Assembly (NCBI GenBank): GCA_029959085.1
Contig: JARWIR010000010.1
Span: forward strand, 35,208,731 to 35,272,730
Length of the DNA stretch: 64,000 bases
Reading direction: 5' to 3'
Source: Nemophila menziesii
Lineage: Eukaryota; Streptophyta; Magnoliopsida; Boraginales; Hydrophyllaceae
Made by a program: the position numbers and the translations under genes
Notes under the pieces: generated by a model
Seen by the model: only the letters and a program-made list of their open reading frames with translations
Database searches by the model: none
Told to the model about the DNA's origin: nothing
In this document: in pieces, positions 10,143 to 21,005 of the stretch
Numbering within the stretch: position 1 is the stretch's first letter
Layout: each line of letters begins with the position of its first letter

Positions 10143-11083
10143 TAGGGCTGCTCACGGGTCGGTTAACCGACCCGTAGGGGTAAACCAAAAAGCCAACCGT
10201 AAGTCTCGATATTTAAATTCTTAAACCCAATAACCAATTTTTTAATCTAAATCCACACGGGTTGGGTATAGACAACTTGGGTCGGTTTTGGGTCGGGTTC
10301 GGTTATGGTCAACGAATAGTCAAACATCTAAAACAGTTAAAATAATTAATACTTTTAATCTAAACTTTTCATAAATAGAAACTTGTCTAAAAAGGAAACT
10401 TACTAAATATAGAAACTTTCTCATAATAGTAGGGTTTTAGACATATCAGAGTTTCCCATCACATTAAATATTACAGTACATTACATAACTTAAAACTTAT
10501 ACAAAAACCAAATCAATGCTGAGATATTACATTACATTTCACATTGCAACCTAAATTGTGCAAAAATAACTTAGTGTACAACTTTGGGTGCAAATCTTGT
10601 ATTGATTCCACAAAAAACCTTCCACTTGATCATATATCCTGCAAATTTGCAACACAAAACAAGAGATATAGTTTAGTTTTGAGCCTCAGATTTAGTTTCA
10701 TCATTGGCCTCATATTTAGCCTCATATTTCATATATTCATTGGCTTAATACACTTAGGTTCTTGTTAGGGACAAGGGACCAACTTACAAGTTACATTTTT
10801 CAATCAAATTGTTGCCCACTCAACCATTTTCGCCATCTTATAATGCATTCATCATAGGAACATACTCACTTAATCATTGAATAGACTTTTGACCTTAGGG
10901 ACAAGTGAAAATGGGAGATGCATACAATGTATATGATTGTTTAAAAAGTGTAACTTGTAAGGTATTAAAATAGGCTTATACCTTAGGTTATTGGCTACAA
11001 ACTTGTTATAGTGGACTCTTGTGAAGTCTCACTTAACTCATCCAAGCCATAATAACCTGTAAAATATCAAAAATTCAACTATT

Positions 11084-13248
11084 TCAGATCATAAGGAAAA
11101 ATTCAAGTGAATTCTGAATCAAAAATAATATAAAGTTTATTATATTACCTAGCTTAGCCTCCAAGTCTTGAACCAACTCCTTAGATGTTGTAAGATTTAT
11201 AGGAAGAGATAATTTTAACCAATTTTGAGTGCAAATCAGTGCCTCAACTGTAGTACGTGAAAGAGAACTTCTAAATTGATCAAGTACGCTTCCACTTGTA
11301 CTAAAGGCAGATTCATAGGCAACAGTAGAAACAGGGACAGCTAAAACATGTTTTGCCATCTCAGATAAGTTTTTGAACCTAGAGGCATTATTTTTCCACC
11401 AACTCAGAATATCAAACTCATAAGTCATTTCTTCAACTTCTTCATTTAGATACCTTTGAAGTTCATTACCTTTAGCAACTTGTTTCTCTTTTATGAAAGA
11501 TTGAAATCTGCCACCCAAAACAGATGGTGATTCAATGGGAGCCACTACACCACTAGAAGTAGGAGCAGCTGTTTTAGAGTATTGGGCAAACATTCTATCC
11601 AATGCATAAGTAACTTTAGCAAGCAAATCAGTATCTTGAGAAGGAGTATACATAAATTTAAAGTAGCAAGTTAGGTATTGCATTTTTTTCTAGGATCCAA
11701 AGCAACTGAAACTTACAAAATTATGTTAATACTTTGAATGCCCCAATATTTCTGAAACTTAGCTTTCATTTTTCCAGCCATTTCTTTCAAAACCTCATTC
11801 TCTGCCTTACACAACTCCTCAATCTTCTCCCAAATTATCACAATTTCATCAAAGAATAGATGTGTAGTAACAAATATTGTACCAGAAAACTTTTTAGTAG
11901 AGTTATAAAACAATCTCAAAAACTGTACAAAAGAAGCCGTATTTTGCTAATCAACAAAGTCAGGTGGTATTATTAATGTTTCATCAACAAAGAAAGCTTT
12001 AAAGTTGTCATCATGTTCAGACATCAAAGAAAACACAGTTTCAAACTTGATTGCAGATTCAAGCATTTTATAAGTCGAGTTCCATCTCGTGGGCACATCA
12101 AGGCACAAAAGTGCCTTAGACTCAATAGAACAAGTGGATATTGCATCTTTAAATGTAGTAGCACGAGCTGGAGAAGATCTAACCTATCTAACAGCCTCTC
12201 TTATGTTTTTAATTGCACACTCTAACTCTGTCATGCCTTCTCGTACAATTAGATTTAATATATGCGCACAACATCTTACATGGAGAAACTCGTGAATCAA
12301 TATAGTCTTTGGCTTAAAACCTGATGATTTCACCAAGTATTTGATTGTAACTGTATTAGAAGATGCATTATCCACAGTTAAACACAAATAAGTATCCAAC
12401 TCCTAATCTTTAAGAATTGATTCAACAAATTTACCAATTGTTTCACCCTTATGATCCTCAACCATACAAAAGCCTATTATTCTTTTTTGTAATTTCCAAT
12501 CATCATCAATAAAATGTGCAGTTAAACACATGTAATTCAGATTCTGATTTGAAGTCCATGTATCAGTTGTCATACTTACCCTCAATCCCTTCATCAATTT
12601 TTTCAACTTAGCCTTTTCTTCAGCATACATTGACATACACTTCCTCATAATTGTCATCCTACGTGGTATTTTAAATAATTTGGGTCGCATTACATTGCAA
12701 AACCTTTTAAATCCAATGCCCTCAACAAATCTGAATGATAACTCATCAATAATCACCATCTCAGCTAAAGCCTTAGTACAAGCCTCAACTGAAAATATGT
12801 ATGGAACCACACCCCCACCATCCTCATCTCTTTTAAACATCAACTGACTTTGTCCCTCTTCTACAGGGTGATAGAAAGGATAATTCTTACACCTCCTATG
12901 GTTTATATGGTTTAACATGTTTGCAGTACAATGTATTCTAGAATCAGCAGCATAACTTGTGGGACAGTATTTACATTTGCCTCTCCTTTTATTCGACTCA
13001 TCAAATATGGGTTCAAACACTATCCAACAGTTGTCTATGATTTTTTTAGGCTTCTTAGAATCAGGGGGTTTGTTACTAGATAGGGGTGGATGGTTTGGGG
13101 GTAGGAGAACTACCCTTTGGAGTTGGAGTTTGGGTTGTAATATCAGTAATAATCTCATTTTCAGTCTCCATTTCAAGTAATTATTCTGCAAAGAACACAA
13201 CAAATTGATGTTAGTATTCGTAATAAAACAATAAACTAAACTAAACAA
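11084..13248 (-). pseudogene. hAT transposase pseudogene (BED finger to C-terminal dimerisation domain)
   Basis: One minus-strand reading frame runs from about 13180 to 11713 and continues, after a +1 shift in a run of seven T (11683-11689), to 11084. Domains in order: a BED-type zinc finger (CKYC, then NHINHRRC); the catalytic-core start with MTTDTWTSNQN; LDTYLCLTVDNASSNTV and FLHVRCCAHILNLIV, typical of the DDE core; and the hAT dimerisation region with FDILSWWKNNASRF, VPVSTVAYESAFSTSG and RTTVEALICTQNWLK. In-frame stops interrupt it near 12403, 12183, 11946 and 11713. The near-complete domain order shows that this copy was once autonomous and has since been inactivated. Confidence 0.9.
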
Positions 13249-13266
13249 CTAATATATGATCTATAT

Positions 13267-13688
13267 AAGTGTTAATCAAATACATCTTGAATGAAATCAC
13301 CACTGATTTCATATAAGATTTATTTGATTAACACTTTACTAACCAAGTATTAGTTGTTTAGTTCATTTCTTATGAACACTTGAACAAGGAAGTGAAAAAC
13401 TTAAGATTTGTATGATTGCTTAAGCGTATTACACTTAAACAATCATACAAAACTCAAGTTATTTCACTTATTTGTCCAAGTGTTCAAGGAAAATTGAAAT
13501 GATTAAGTGTTAAACACTTGAATACTTTGTGTAATCACCACTGATTTCACAAAGTATTCAAGTGTTTAACACTTGTTCATTTCAATATTCTTTAGTCTCA
13601 TGTATGATCAAATGTTAATCAATTGAAACTTGATTGAAATCACCACTGATTTCATCCAATTTTCAAGTGGTTAACATTTATTCATACA
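13267..13688. repeat. Four consecutive long foldbacks inside the hAT element
   Basis: Four inverted repeats follow one another: 13267-13336, 13374-13495, 13505-13574 (extendable to about 13494-13590) and 13601-13688. Arms are 25-50 bases with few mismatches. The first, third and fourth share the apical segment AATCACCACTGATTTCA, which can itself form a small stem. They lie between the transposase start and the right terminus of the element. Confidence 0.75.
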
Positions 13689-14738
13689 AAGTTATAATGG
13701 AAATGAAAACTAAGTGCAAAACATATATATGCAAACAAGAAAGATAACTAAATACATGTAAATGGAGTAACAAATCAAGCTTTAAACAATCAAATCCAGA
13801 ACATATCCATTAACAACAATTGCGAGATCATGCAAATAAATCAAGGAAACATTCTATTGGCCAATATTCAAACCTCAAATGAAAACTAAGTGCACAACAT
13901 TATTTTGTAAACAAGAAAGATTAGTAATTACCTTTAAGTTGAGTAACAAAGCAAGCACAAGTCCAATACCAACAAGGCAACAAGGCGAGACCATGAAAAT
14001 AAACAAGGTAAACAATCTATTAGCCAATATCAATAGAAATTTTAATTAATCACAAATCCCAAACTCAATCAATAATCTGACTTCAAAATACCAACGGGTT
14101 TTCAAAACTCGGTTACTAAAATCAAACCACAACTCAATTCCAACACAAATACCATAAATAATAGTAAAAAAACACTTAGAATCCCAAATCAGTTTCGAGT
14201 TACGAATTGAAAAACCAGAAAATCATTTAATAAACCAAAAATTTGTTTCAAAACCATAACATCTACTCAAGCAATCGATTAAAACTCAATCGGAATTACA
14301 GAAAATCAAAACACACACCTTAGGGTTTCGAATATCAAATTACCTTTCGAAAGGGTCTTTTAAGGGATAATAAGCCACCGTCGTGCCATATAAAGGCTTC
14401 AACATCTTCCAACCCACATACTAAATCTCTAACCATGGTTAGATGATTAAACCCAGAACTCAAAGAACGAGCTTTATCAGAGCAATAAATGCGACCCATA
14501 AAAATAGGCGAGGAGAGTTTAATGCGGTGTACAATATCGCTAAAAAACACCGGCGAGATTTGACGGGGATGGAGAAGAGTCAGGGCTATGGGCTTAGGGT
14601 ATTCGAGACCCATGGAGAGAGACAGAGACAAGAAGAGAGAGAGAGCGACGTGAGTGAAGTGAGAGAGAGAGAGAGGTCAAAATGACCTTTCCTGTAATGA
14701 AAAAGAGAAGCGTATGGGATACGCTCAACCCTTTTGGG

Positions 14739-14890
<152 letters not shown>

Positions 14891-15076
14891 GAAAAACGGG
14901 TCGGGTTCGGTTTCCCGCGGATTTGGCTTAGCCAAACCTATCAACCGGCCCAATACCCAAAATATTTATTTTTTTGGCCCAATGGGTTTGGGTAGCTTTA
15001 AGGTTCGGTATTTTGGGGGTCGGTTTGGGCTTGTGGGCGGTTTTTCGGTTCCGGTTGAACAACCCTACTGTCAAGG

Positions 15077-15560
15077 TATTGTCAATATCTTAACAGTTAT
15101 AAGCGATTTGAATAATTTAACTTGTTGAGTTTTCTTTAGCTAGGGCAAACCCAGAAACCCTTTGATACTTAGATTTTTTGATAGTTGTATCGAAATCAAT
15201 CTTTTTGCCCACCTTAACCTTCACTTTCTTGTTACTAGAGCGACCTTCTTTTTCTTTTCTTCCATAAATTCCTTTTGAGTACCTGTTATGAATTCCAAAT
15301 TAAGCTCATTTCTTCTTTCTTCTTCGTACACCAGTTCATCGTCTAAACATTCCCATCGCCTTAAGGATTTCTTACCTTTCCAGCCATCCTTACCCGCCTT
15401 GTCTCCTATTCTTTCTCTATCCGTCCTCTTGCTCTCTTCTGTGCTTTTTTCAAACAAACCATCTTTAGAGTTGAAAAATTCAGCAATGCCCATTCTATCT
15501 TCATCATCGACATGTACACATTCATATTCTCCTGTGATCCAAACGGACACTATCTTCCTA
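15077..15560 (-). pseudogene. LINE ORF1-to-endonuclease region, minus strand
   Basis: This is the upstream part of the LINE interrupted by the hAT element. The frame on the minus strand, 15550-15221 (109 residues), is highly charged (DDEDRMGIAEFF, KKSLRRWECLDDELVYEEE), like the hinge between the gag-like ORF1 and the endonuclease in plant L1 elements. It runs into the endonuclease start at the hAT junction. The LINE appears 5'-truncated near 15560, where BEACH-like sequence begins in the other orientation. Confidence 0.5.
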
Positions 15561-15564
15561 TTAA

Positions 15565-16510
15565 GAATGGACGTGAGGAATCTAATACAAGTGATGTTAA
15601 GGAATTAATTCATGAATTCTCCTACATGCCTGAATTTCTTGTTAATTTAAATACGTACCATTTTGGAATAATTCAAGATGGAGAGCATTCAATTGATGTG
15701 TTTCCCCCACTTGAGCGGTTGAGCCAAGGTATATATAGGCATGATTTCTCATATGGTCCCTTAACTATAAGCTAGTTACCTGAATGGTCCTCCAACTTTT
15801 CGAACTCCATTTTTGTTCGCTCGTTAGTCCCCTTGTCTAACTGTCATATTTTAACCGTTTAAGTACCAAACTGGTAAAAGGGGATAGTTCGAGGACCATC
15901 GGCTAACTATCCACCTTATAATTCACCTGTGCTGTCTTAAAACAAGTTCTCTAAAACAATATTTGCATGAATATTTATTTAAAGAATTCATAAGTAAAAA
16001 AACAAGGTTTCTCTAAAAAGTGAATATGTTAGCTTGAATCTTCATCATTGGATTGATTTAGTTTTTGGCTATAAATATCGAGACAAACCCGTACACAAAC
16101 TTTTGTCATAAACTATTTTGATTTTTTTTGAGTTTTGAAATATTGTTACAGGCAACAAATATTTTTTTATTTTTAACAGACGAGAAAGCTTGGATTTGGA
16201 CAGATGGAAGATGAATTACAAAGGTCAGCTATCGAGGACCGAATTGCAAATTTTGGTCAAACTCTGATACAATTTTTTTGCAAAAAGTACCCCAGAAAGA
16301 GGCCCCCCTATTGGGATAGCTCGATTAATTTAACTCCATAGCCTCATGCATGTACAAATACTTCTTCTTCAATAGCTCTTATATATGTTAATGTAATTGA
16401 ATCCAGTACAGTTCTTGTTAACCAAGGTTTAACCATGTGAGTTAAGATATGGTTAATAACTCAGCTTCAGTCAGGTGGGAACTTCACCTTTTCTAGCTTA
16501 CAGGTTAGGT
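15565..16510 (+). pseudogene. BEACH-domain protein gene fragment (neurobeachin/SPIRRIG type)
   Basis: Exon-like blocks on the + strand match plant BEACH-WD40 proteins in the right order. Block 1 (about 15570-15720) reads NTSDVKELIHEFSYMPEFLV then FGIIQDGEHSIDV. Block 2 (16017-16098) reads SEYVSLNLHHWIDLVFGYKY. Block 3 (about 16200-16315) reads AIEDRIANFGQTLIQFF and KKYPRKRPP. Block 4 (16340-16500) reads STVLVNQGLTM, a stop, then VKIWLITQLQSGGNFTFSS. The gaps between blocks 1, 2 and 3 are consistent with introns. Block 3 has lost a short segment, and stops lie between and within blocks 3 and 4. BEACH proteins act in membrane trafficking and RNA-granule biology. This piece is too short and broken to function. 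The rest of the gene is not seen, and a foldback element sits in its first intron-like gap. Confidence 0.75.
15771..15912. repeat. Small foldback element in BEACH pseudogene
   Basis: The left arm (about 15773-15797, with TGGTCCTCCAACTT) pairs with the right arm (about 15886-15911, with GTTCGAGGACCATC). The total is about 140 bp. This looks like a short MITE in the gap between the first two BEACH blocks. No target duplication was identified. Confidence 0.4.
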
Positions 16511-17083
16511 AAAAACCTCAGATTCGAGATTCGGTAGAGCATTTTTTTATGTCACTAACTTTTATCATGTTAATGTAAGAGCAAGGTGAGGAGATGAGCA
16601 TGTAAAGGTTAGAGCTTGAAACTAATGGACTTTATTTTATTGATATTATTTTTTTTCCATAGGCATTCTGAAATTGATACAAAAAAGCTTTTTGGACCTA
16701 GAATATTTTGGATAGAAAGACTTGCAACGCAACCTTTAATGAATAAACTCCTGGATCAAACTTTAAGTTAGATGTAACTCCATTACAACTTTACAAAATT
16801 TTGTGTAGTGAGGGATTAAATTGCAAACTTTATTTATCAGGTCCTGAAAATATGAGAGAAAATATGAGACGACGAATAATATACGCACAACTATTATATT
16901 GCAGTTGCACAACCTAAATATTGTAGTTGCAATTCCTATGAAGCTCTTCACCAGAGTTAGAGATTTTAAAAAAAAAAAAACAGAAAATTAAAAAATATAT
17001 CAGTGGTATATTTTACCACTGTAATATATATTTATAATATAATTAATCATATTAAAATTAAATAAAAAAAATATTTTAAGAAA
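16511..17083. other. Unassigned A/T-rich sequence
   Basis: No coding domain or mobile-element end was recognised. A segment at 16665-16770 has an open frame after a CCATAG acceptor-like site but matches nothing I know. It could be a further decayed piece of the BEACH gene. Confidence 0.5.
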
Positions 17084-17334
17084 GGGAAAATGACCCAAAA
17101 AATCAAAGTATTAATATTTTATGCCCAATTAAATCAAGAAAGAAAAATTTGCCCAATAACATCATTAACTTAATTATTTAATAAATTATTTTACTAAACT
17201 ACCCTTACTTACTTTTTATATTACAAATTACTTAATATATATATAACCTAATTATTAAAAGCTTATTTCATTTTCATTCTTCTTTCTCTCTCTTCCTCGG
17301 TCTTTCTCTCTCTATCGATCGTATATATATCTTC

Positions 17335-17374
17335 ATGGCCATGCCGATTAGTTGGGCGTGCTCCTACTGGCCAG
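17335..17374 (+). other. Possible captured first exon in the MULE
   Basis: After a TC-rich stretch (17279-17315), an ATG at 17335 opens a 13-codon frame (MAMPISWACSYWP) that ends at a donor-like site, CCAG/GTATTT. The arrangement looks like the 5' end of a plant gene. I do not recognise the protein, and no matching next exon could be established. Confidence 0.25.
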
Positions 17375-18530
17375 GTATTTCTTTATCTGTTTTTGCTTTT
17401 CAGTTACTGTATTGTCTTGATTAATATGTAATTAAGATAAAAACTGCAATCTTTTAATAAGTTGCTATTTTTATCAGGATCAAGGTATTGCTTTGCTATA
17501 GTGTTGATTGTTACGAAATTAAGATAAAAACTACACCTTTTAATAAGTTATGTTTGATAAATTCTTAGGGTAAAGATAAATTAAGATAAAAAACTCATAG
17601 ATTTATAAAAAGTTTTGAGGGGTACTAAAATTATTTTGATTCATTTGCGTTATTTTGAATTGTATTCTGTTGCTTCGTATTATTGGGCCCGTGGTGGAGC
17701 TTCGGTAGACCCATTCAGCTCTTATGGTGAGTATACATTGCTGAAGCGTATTAATATTTGGTGTTGTAAGACTTTGTGCTGTGTAGTTGTAATGTTCTTT
17801 AGATTCAAATATGCAGTAAGACTCGATAGCCTTCAAACAAACTGGTCTTACTTATTTTGATTTACAAAAGCTCTTGTATCCAATTTCAGGTCTGTTGGCT
17901 TGGTTTTAGCTATTTAATTTTGTCTGTGATGGGATTCATTCAGAGGTAATGGCAATTTATCTGGTGATGGGATTTATTCACATTGATGAGATTTATCCCC
18001 CAATTATTGGCTGTTTCACATAACATGGGGACCCTCTGTAGCAAATTCAATACAATGAAAACAGGGTTTTCCTCAGCTTTAGATATAAGAAACAGGGACT
18101 AGACTTTGAACCTTCAACTGCTTTGATAAGTTCTACAAGCTGTTTTTCATATATGGGCTCTGTAACAAAAATTGAAAAACAGATCAGAAGTAAAGATTAA
18201 TTCGAGATGGTTATCATATAGTAAAGTATGTTGCTTTTCTTGGCATAGATTAAAAAAACAAATGGCCGTACATGATTGCGCCTTCAACTTGAAGTCAATT
18301 ACTAATTTCTTTTTTCTTCTTTTGTATATGGTTCGTTGCATATATTACATTTCAGCATTCTTGTTTTGATCCATAGTTAAAAAAAGGTATCAAAATGTTT
18401 CTTCCTTTTTATTTCTCTTTGTTTTTAAATTTTTGAAATTTGAGGATTGCTCTTGAGATTATGCCTTTGAAATCACAAAAATGGAAATTTGTTCAGCAGA
18501 TGGACAAGGAATTAACTTTAACCTCTGAAA

Positions 18531-18600
18531 GGGTGACGGGATTCCTCGGGTGACGGGATTCATCGGGTGACGGGATTCCTCGCGGTGACGGGATTCCTTT
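18531..18600 (+). repeat. Minisatellite, 17-bp unit x4
   Basis: Four copies close to GGGTGACGGGATTCCTC, with a one-base change in the second and a short insertion before the last. The unit resembles the second array at 19175-19335. Confidence 0.9.
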
Positions 18601-18836
18601 TTATTTCTCAAAGAGGTGCTTGTGACCTCATTCGTAATAAAGAGATTGATTGTATAGCGCTACTAGAAACGAAGAGTGATCGTGTAAGAGTTACTAAATT
18701 CTTTCTGATTTGGAGAGTGAAGATGAAGATGGTTTTCCTGTACGTACAAATGGAGTTTCTTCAGAAGAAAAGAAAGAAGAGACTTCTAAAAACTTGAAAA
18801 GGAAGATTGATTCTAAATCAAAGGAGTTCATTTAGC
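18600..18836 (+). other. Coding-like fragments inside the MULE
   Basis: One stretch reads RNKEIDCIALLETKSDR, resembling the N-terminal part of a LINE endonuclease. The next (about 18697-18834, different frame) reads ESEDEDGFPVRTNG and a Lys/Glu-rich tail ending in a stop, similar in composition to acidic nuclear protein tails. No firm identification. These could be captured gene pieces. Confidence 0.3.
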
Positions 18837-18839
18837 GTT

Positions 18840-19160
18840 TATTTAGTTGATGGGATTTATATGCGTCATGCGATTTTATACGTTAGTTGATGGGATATAG
18901 TTGTATTGGTGGGGTTTTATTTAGTTGATGGGATTTATTTTTGTTATGGGATTATATACGTTAGTTGATGGGATATAGTTTGTATTGGTGGGATTTTTTT
19001 TTTGTCAAAATATTGGTGGAATTCAATACAACTTTGATGGGATTTATATGCGTCATGGGATTTTATACGTTAGTTGATGAGATATAGTTGTATTGGTGGG
19101 ATTTGTTTTTGTCAAAATATTGGTGGAATTCAATACAACTAGTGATGGGATTTATATGCG
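18840..19160 (+). repeat. Degenerate tandem repeats with TGATGGGATTTATATG
   Basis: Blocks of about 60-120 bp containing GTTGATGGGATATAGTTGTA, TTGGTGGGATT and ATGCGTCATGGGATTTTATA recur at least three times. These directly precede the 16-bp array. Confidence 0.8.
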
Positions 19161-19174
19161 TAATGACGGGATTC

Positions 19175-19335
19175 GTCGGTGACGTGAATCGTCCTTGACG
19201 GGAATCGTCCTTGACGGGAATCGTGCTTGACGGGAATCGTGCTTGACGGGAATCGTCCTTGACGGGAATCGTCCTTGACGGGAATCGTCCTTGACGGGAA
19301 TCGTCCGTGACGGGAATCGTCCTTGACGGGAATAG
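19175..19335 (+). repeat. Minisatellite, 16-bp unit x9-10
   Basis: The unit TTGACGGGAATCGTCC repeats about nine times with few changes (C/G at the next-to-last base). Each unit contains the inverted repeat GACG...CGTC. The array ends 100 bp before the right MULE terminus. Confidence 0.95.
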
Positions 19336-19447
19336 TTCTTATGGTGTAAGGGTAAACATGTAATCTTATAATAGTAAGTTAATGGATGATTCTTTGGGGC
19401 AAGTATAATATTATTTTGATTTTTTGGGTCATTGACCCTTTAAGAAA

Positions 19448-19955
19448 AGAAATTTGTATTAGTTTAAATTTGAAAGTAGAAATATTATAAATAAGTCTAA
19501 TTTTAGAACATAGGTTCTTTTTTTGTTGTCAAATTTTTTTTAGAAGATAGGTCCAATTCTTTTTAGTTGAAATGTGTAAGCTTAAAAATGAAATTATACT
19601 TTATAGTTTATATATTCAACAGGTTCGAACACCATTATATGGGCCTGGTCATTACAGGGATTTTTTTTTTTGACGTTGATTACCGGGTTTACTGGATCAT
19701 GTAAAATGAAATGGAAGGCTATTTCAACTCAGCAAGTCCAATGGGTTCACATTTTGGGTTAATTATATATTGGGTTACACAACTGTGACAAAATAATTAA
19801 AATTATATTTTAATAACAAAATAACTACTTAATTTCACTAAAATAAAGTTTTAATGTGTCACAGTCGAACATTTGAAAGAACATAGATTAAAGAGAAGTT
19901 GAAGGGATTATTTATCTATTAATAGTGCTGGGTATCATCTAAAAAGAATCACTAT
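19448..19955. other. Unassigned A/T-rich sequence
   Basis: No gene or element end was recognised. Confidence 0.5.
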
Positions 19956-19956
19956 T

Positions 19957-20161
19957 CAAAAAGAATAATACTGGGTATCACCCAAAAAGATATCACCTAA
20001 ACATCACCCATGATGTGGCGGTTAGGTGGACCAATCATGAAGGAGAGAGAAAAAATTAAATCTGGAAAGAGAAAATACATGATTGGTCCACCTAACCGCC
20101 ACATCATAGGTGATGTTTAGGTGATACCTTTTTGGGTGATACCTAGCATTACTCTTTTAAA
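19957..20161. mobile_element. Foldback MITE
   Basis: Nearly perfect inverted arms of about 80 bp: the left arm runs AATACTGGGTATCACCCAAA to GGTGGACCAATCATG, and the right arm is its complement with few mismatches. The arms are separated by only about 35 bp. A partial extra copy of the left terminus (GTGCTGGGTATCATC) lies just upstream at 19924. RNA from this element would form a long hairpin. No clear target duplication was found. Confidence 0.8.
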
Positions 20162-20273
20162 AAAGATTAAATTATTTTTACGCAAAATTCCAAAATTACT
20201 TATTCAGGGAGAGGTCTATATTTTGTTATGTTTCATTTTTGCGTGACTTCGTAAGTCTTGTGTAGGAGAGTCT

Positions 20274-20991
20274 TTTTTTTTTTTGTTCAAATTGATATAT
20301 AGATTAAAAGATTACTGAATACACAGATTGTCCAACCAATCCCAGAAAATAACGATACAAACAAACATTACAAGAAAAAACACGGAAAGCAAACCAAACA
20401 CACGTCAAGTAGAAAAACGTTATAACACTTCGATCACCGAACAATTTCCGAAGCTCTTTCCGATCATCCAGTAAGGAACAAGGAGCTGCAAGACCGACCA
20501 ACCGTCCAAACACAAAGCAATCGACAAACCGGCAAAAAAGCCGCAAAGCAGGCGAATATCCATATAGGCAAGCAACCATACTCAGGAGATTGCACCACCG
20601 CCACGGGTGGAAAATGCACCACATTAAAGGGTGAAAAGGGTGGAGATGGAAAGAGGAAATTATACGGCAACGAAGTAAGAGACAACAGATCCCACGAAAA
20701 CGAGAAGGAAAGCTCCAGCAAAACAAAAACGGCCAATAAGGGAGACAAGGCAGTAAACTTCTTAATGTACCAACTGAGATAGAAGAACTTGAATAAAAGG
20801 TGAACGACAAACACCCTTTATGTTCACTTCCACATCGAGAGAACACCAAATCGATACTGCCACAACCAAACCAAACTGACAGCCTGCAACAAAAACTAGC
20901 AATCCAACACAGACAACCCCTATTCTGAAATCCCACAAAGACATAGGGCAGGAAATTTAAACAAGAAAAGTACAAAAATAAGTAGTTTCGA
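20274..20991 (-). mobile_element. Poly(A) retroposon, probably a 5'-truncated LINE 3' end
   Basis: The 718-bp insert is flanked by identical 14-bp duplications GTGTAGGAGAGTCT (20260-20273 and 20992-21005). Read on the minus strand it ends in a run of A, so it arrived by target-primed reverse transcription. Nearly all of it is open in one minus-strand frame (20975-20304, 223 codons), but the translation is rich in Cys, Phe and Leu, and other frames are also open. This fits a pyrimidine-rich LINE 3' UTR better than a protein. The family is not recognised. It could also be a processed copy of an unknown transcript. Confidence 0.8.
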
Positions 20992-21005
20992 GTGTAGGAG
21001 AGTCT

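Larger units (their letters stand above)
17084..19438. mobile_element. MULE-type DNA transposon, non-autonomous, 2355 bp
   Basis: Both ends match: the left starts GGGAAAATGACCCAAAAAAT and the reverse complement of the right starts GGGTCAATGACCCAAAAAAT. Similarity fades after 45-90 bp. Identical 9-bp flanks TTTAAGAAA (17075-17083 and 19439-19447) are the target duplication, and 9 bp is characteristic of Mutator-like elements. No transposase is visible. The interior holds a promoter-like start with a short exon, acidic coding-like fragments and three kinds of minisatellite, so it may carry captured gene pieces (Pack-MULE-like). Confidence 0.9.

Noticed and set aside
18840..19335. CRISPR-like repeat array
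   Set aside because: Units are contiguous minisatellites without unique spacers, inside a plant MULE.
20464..20944. Additional overlapping minus-strand frames in the 20274-20991 retroposon
   Set aside because: Same stop-poor stretch in other frames. No domain.
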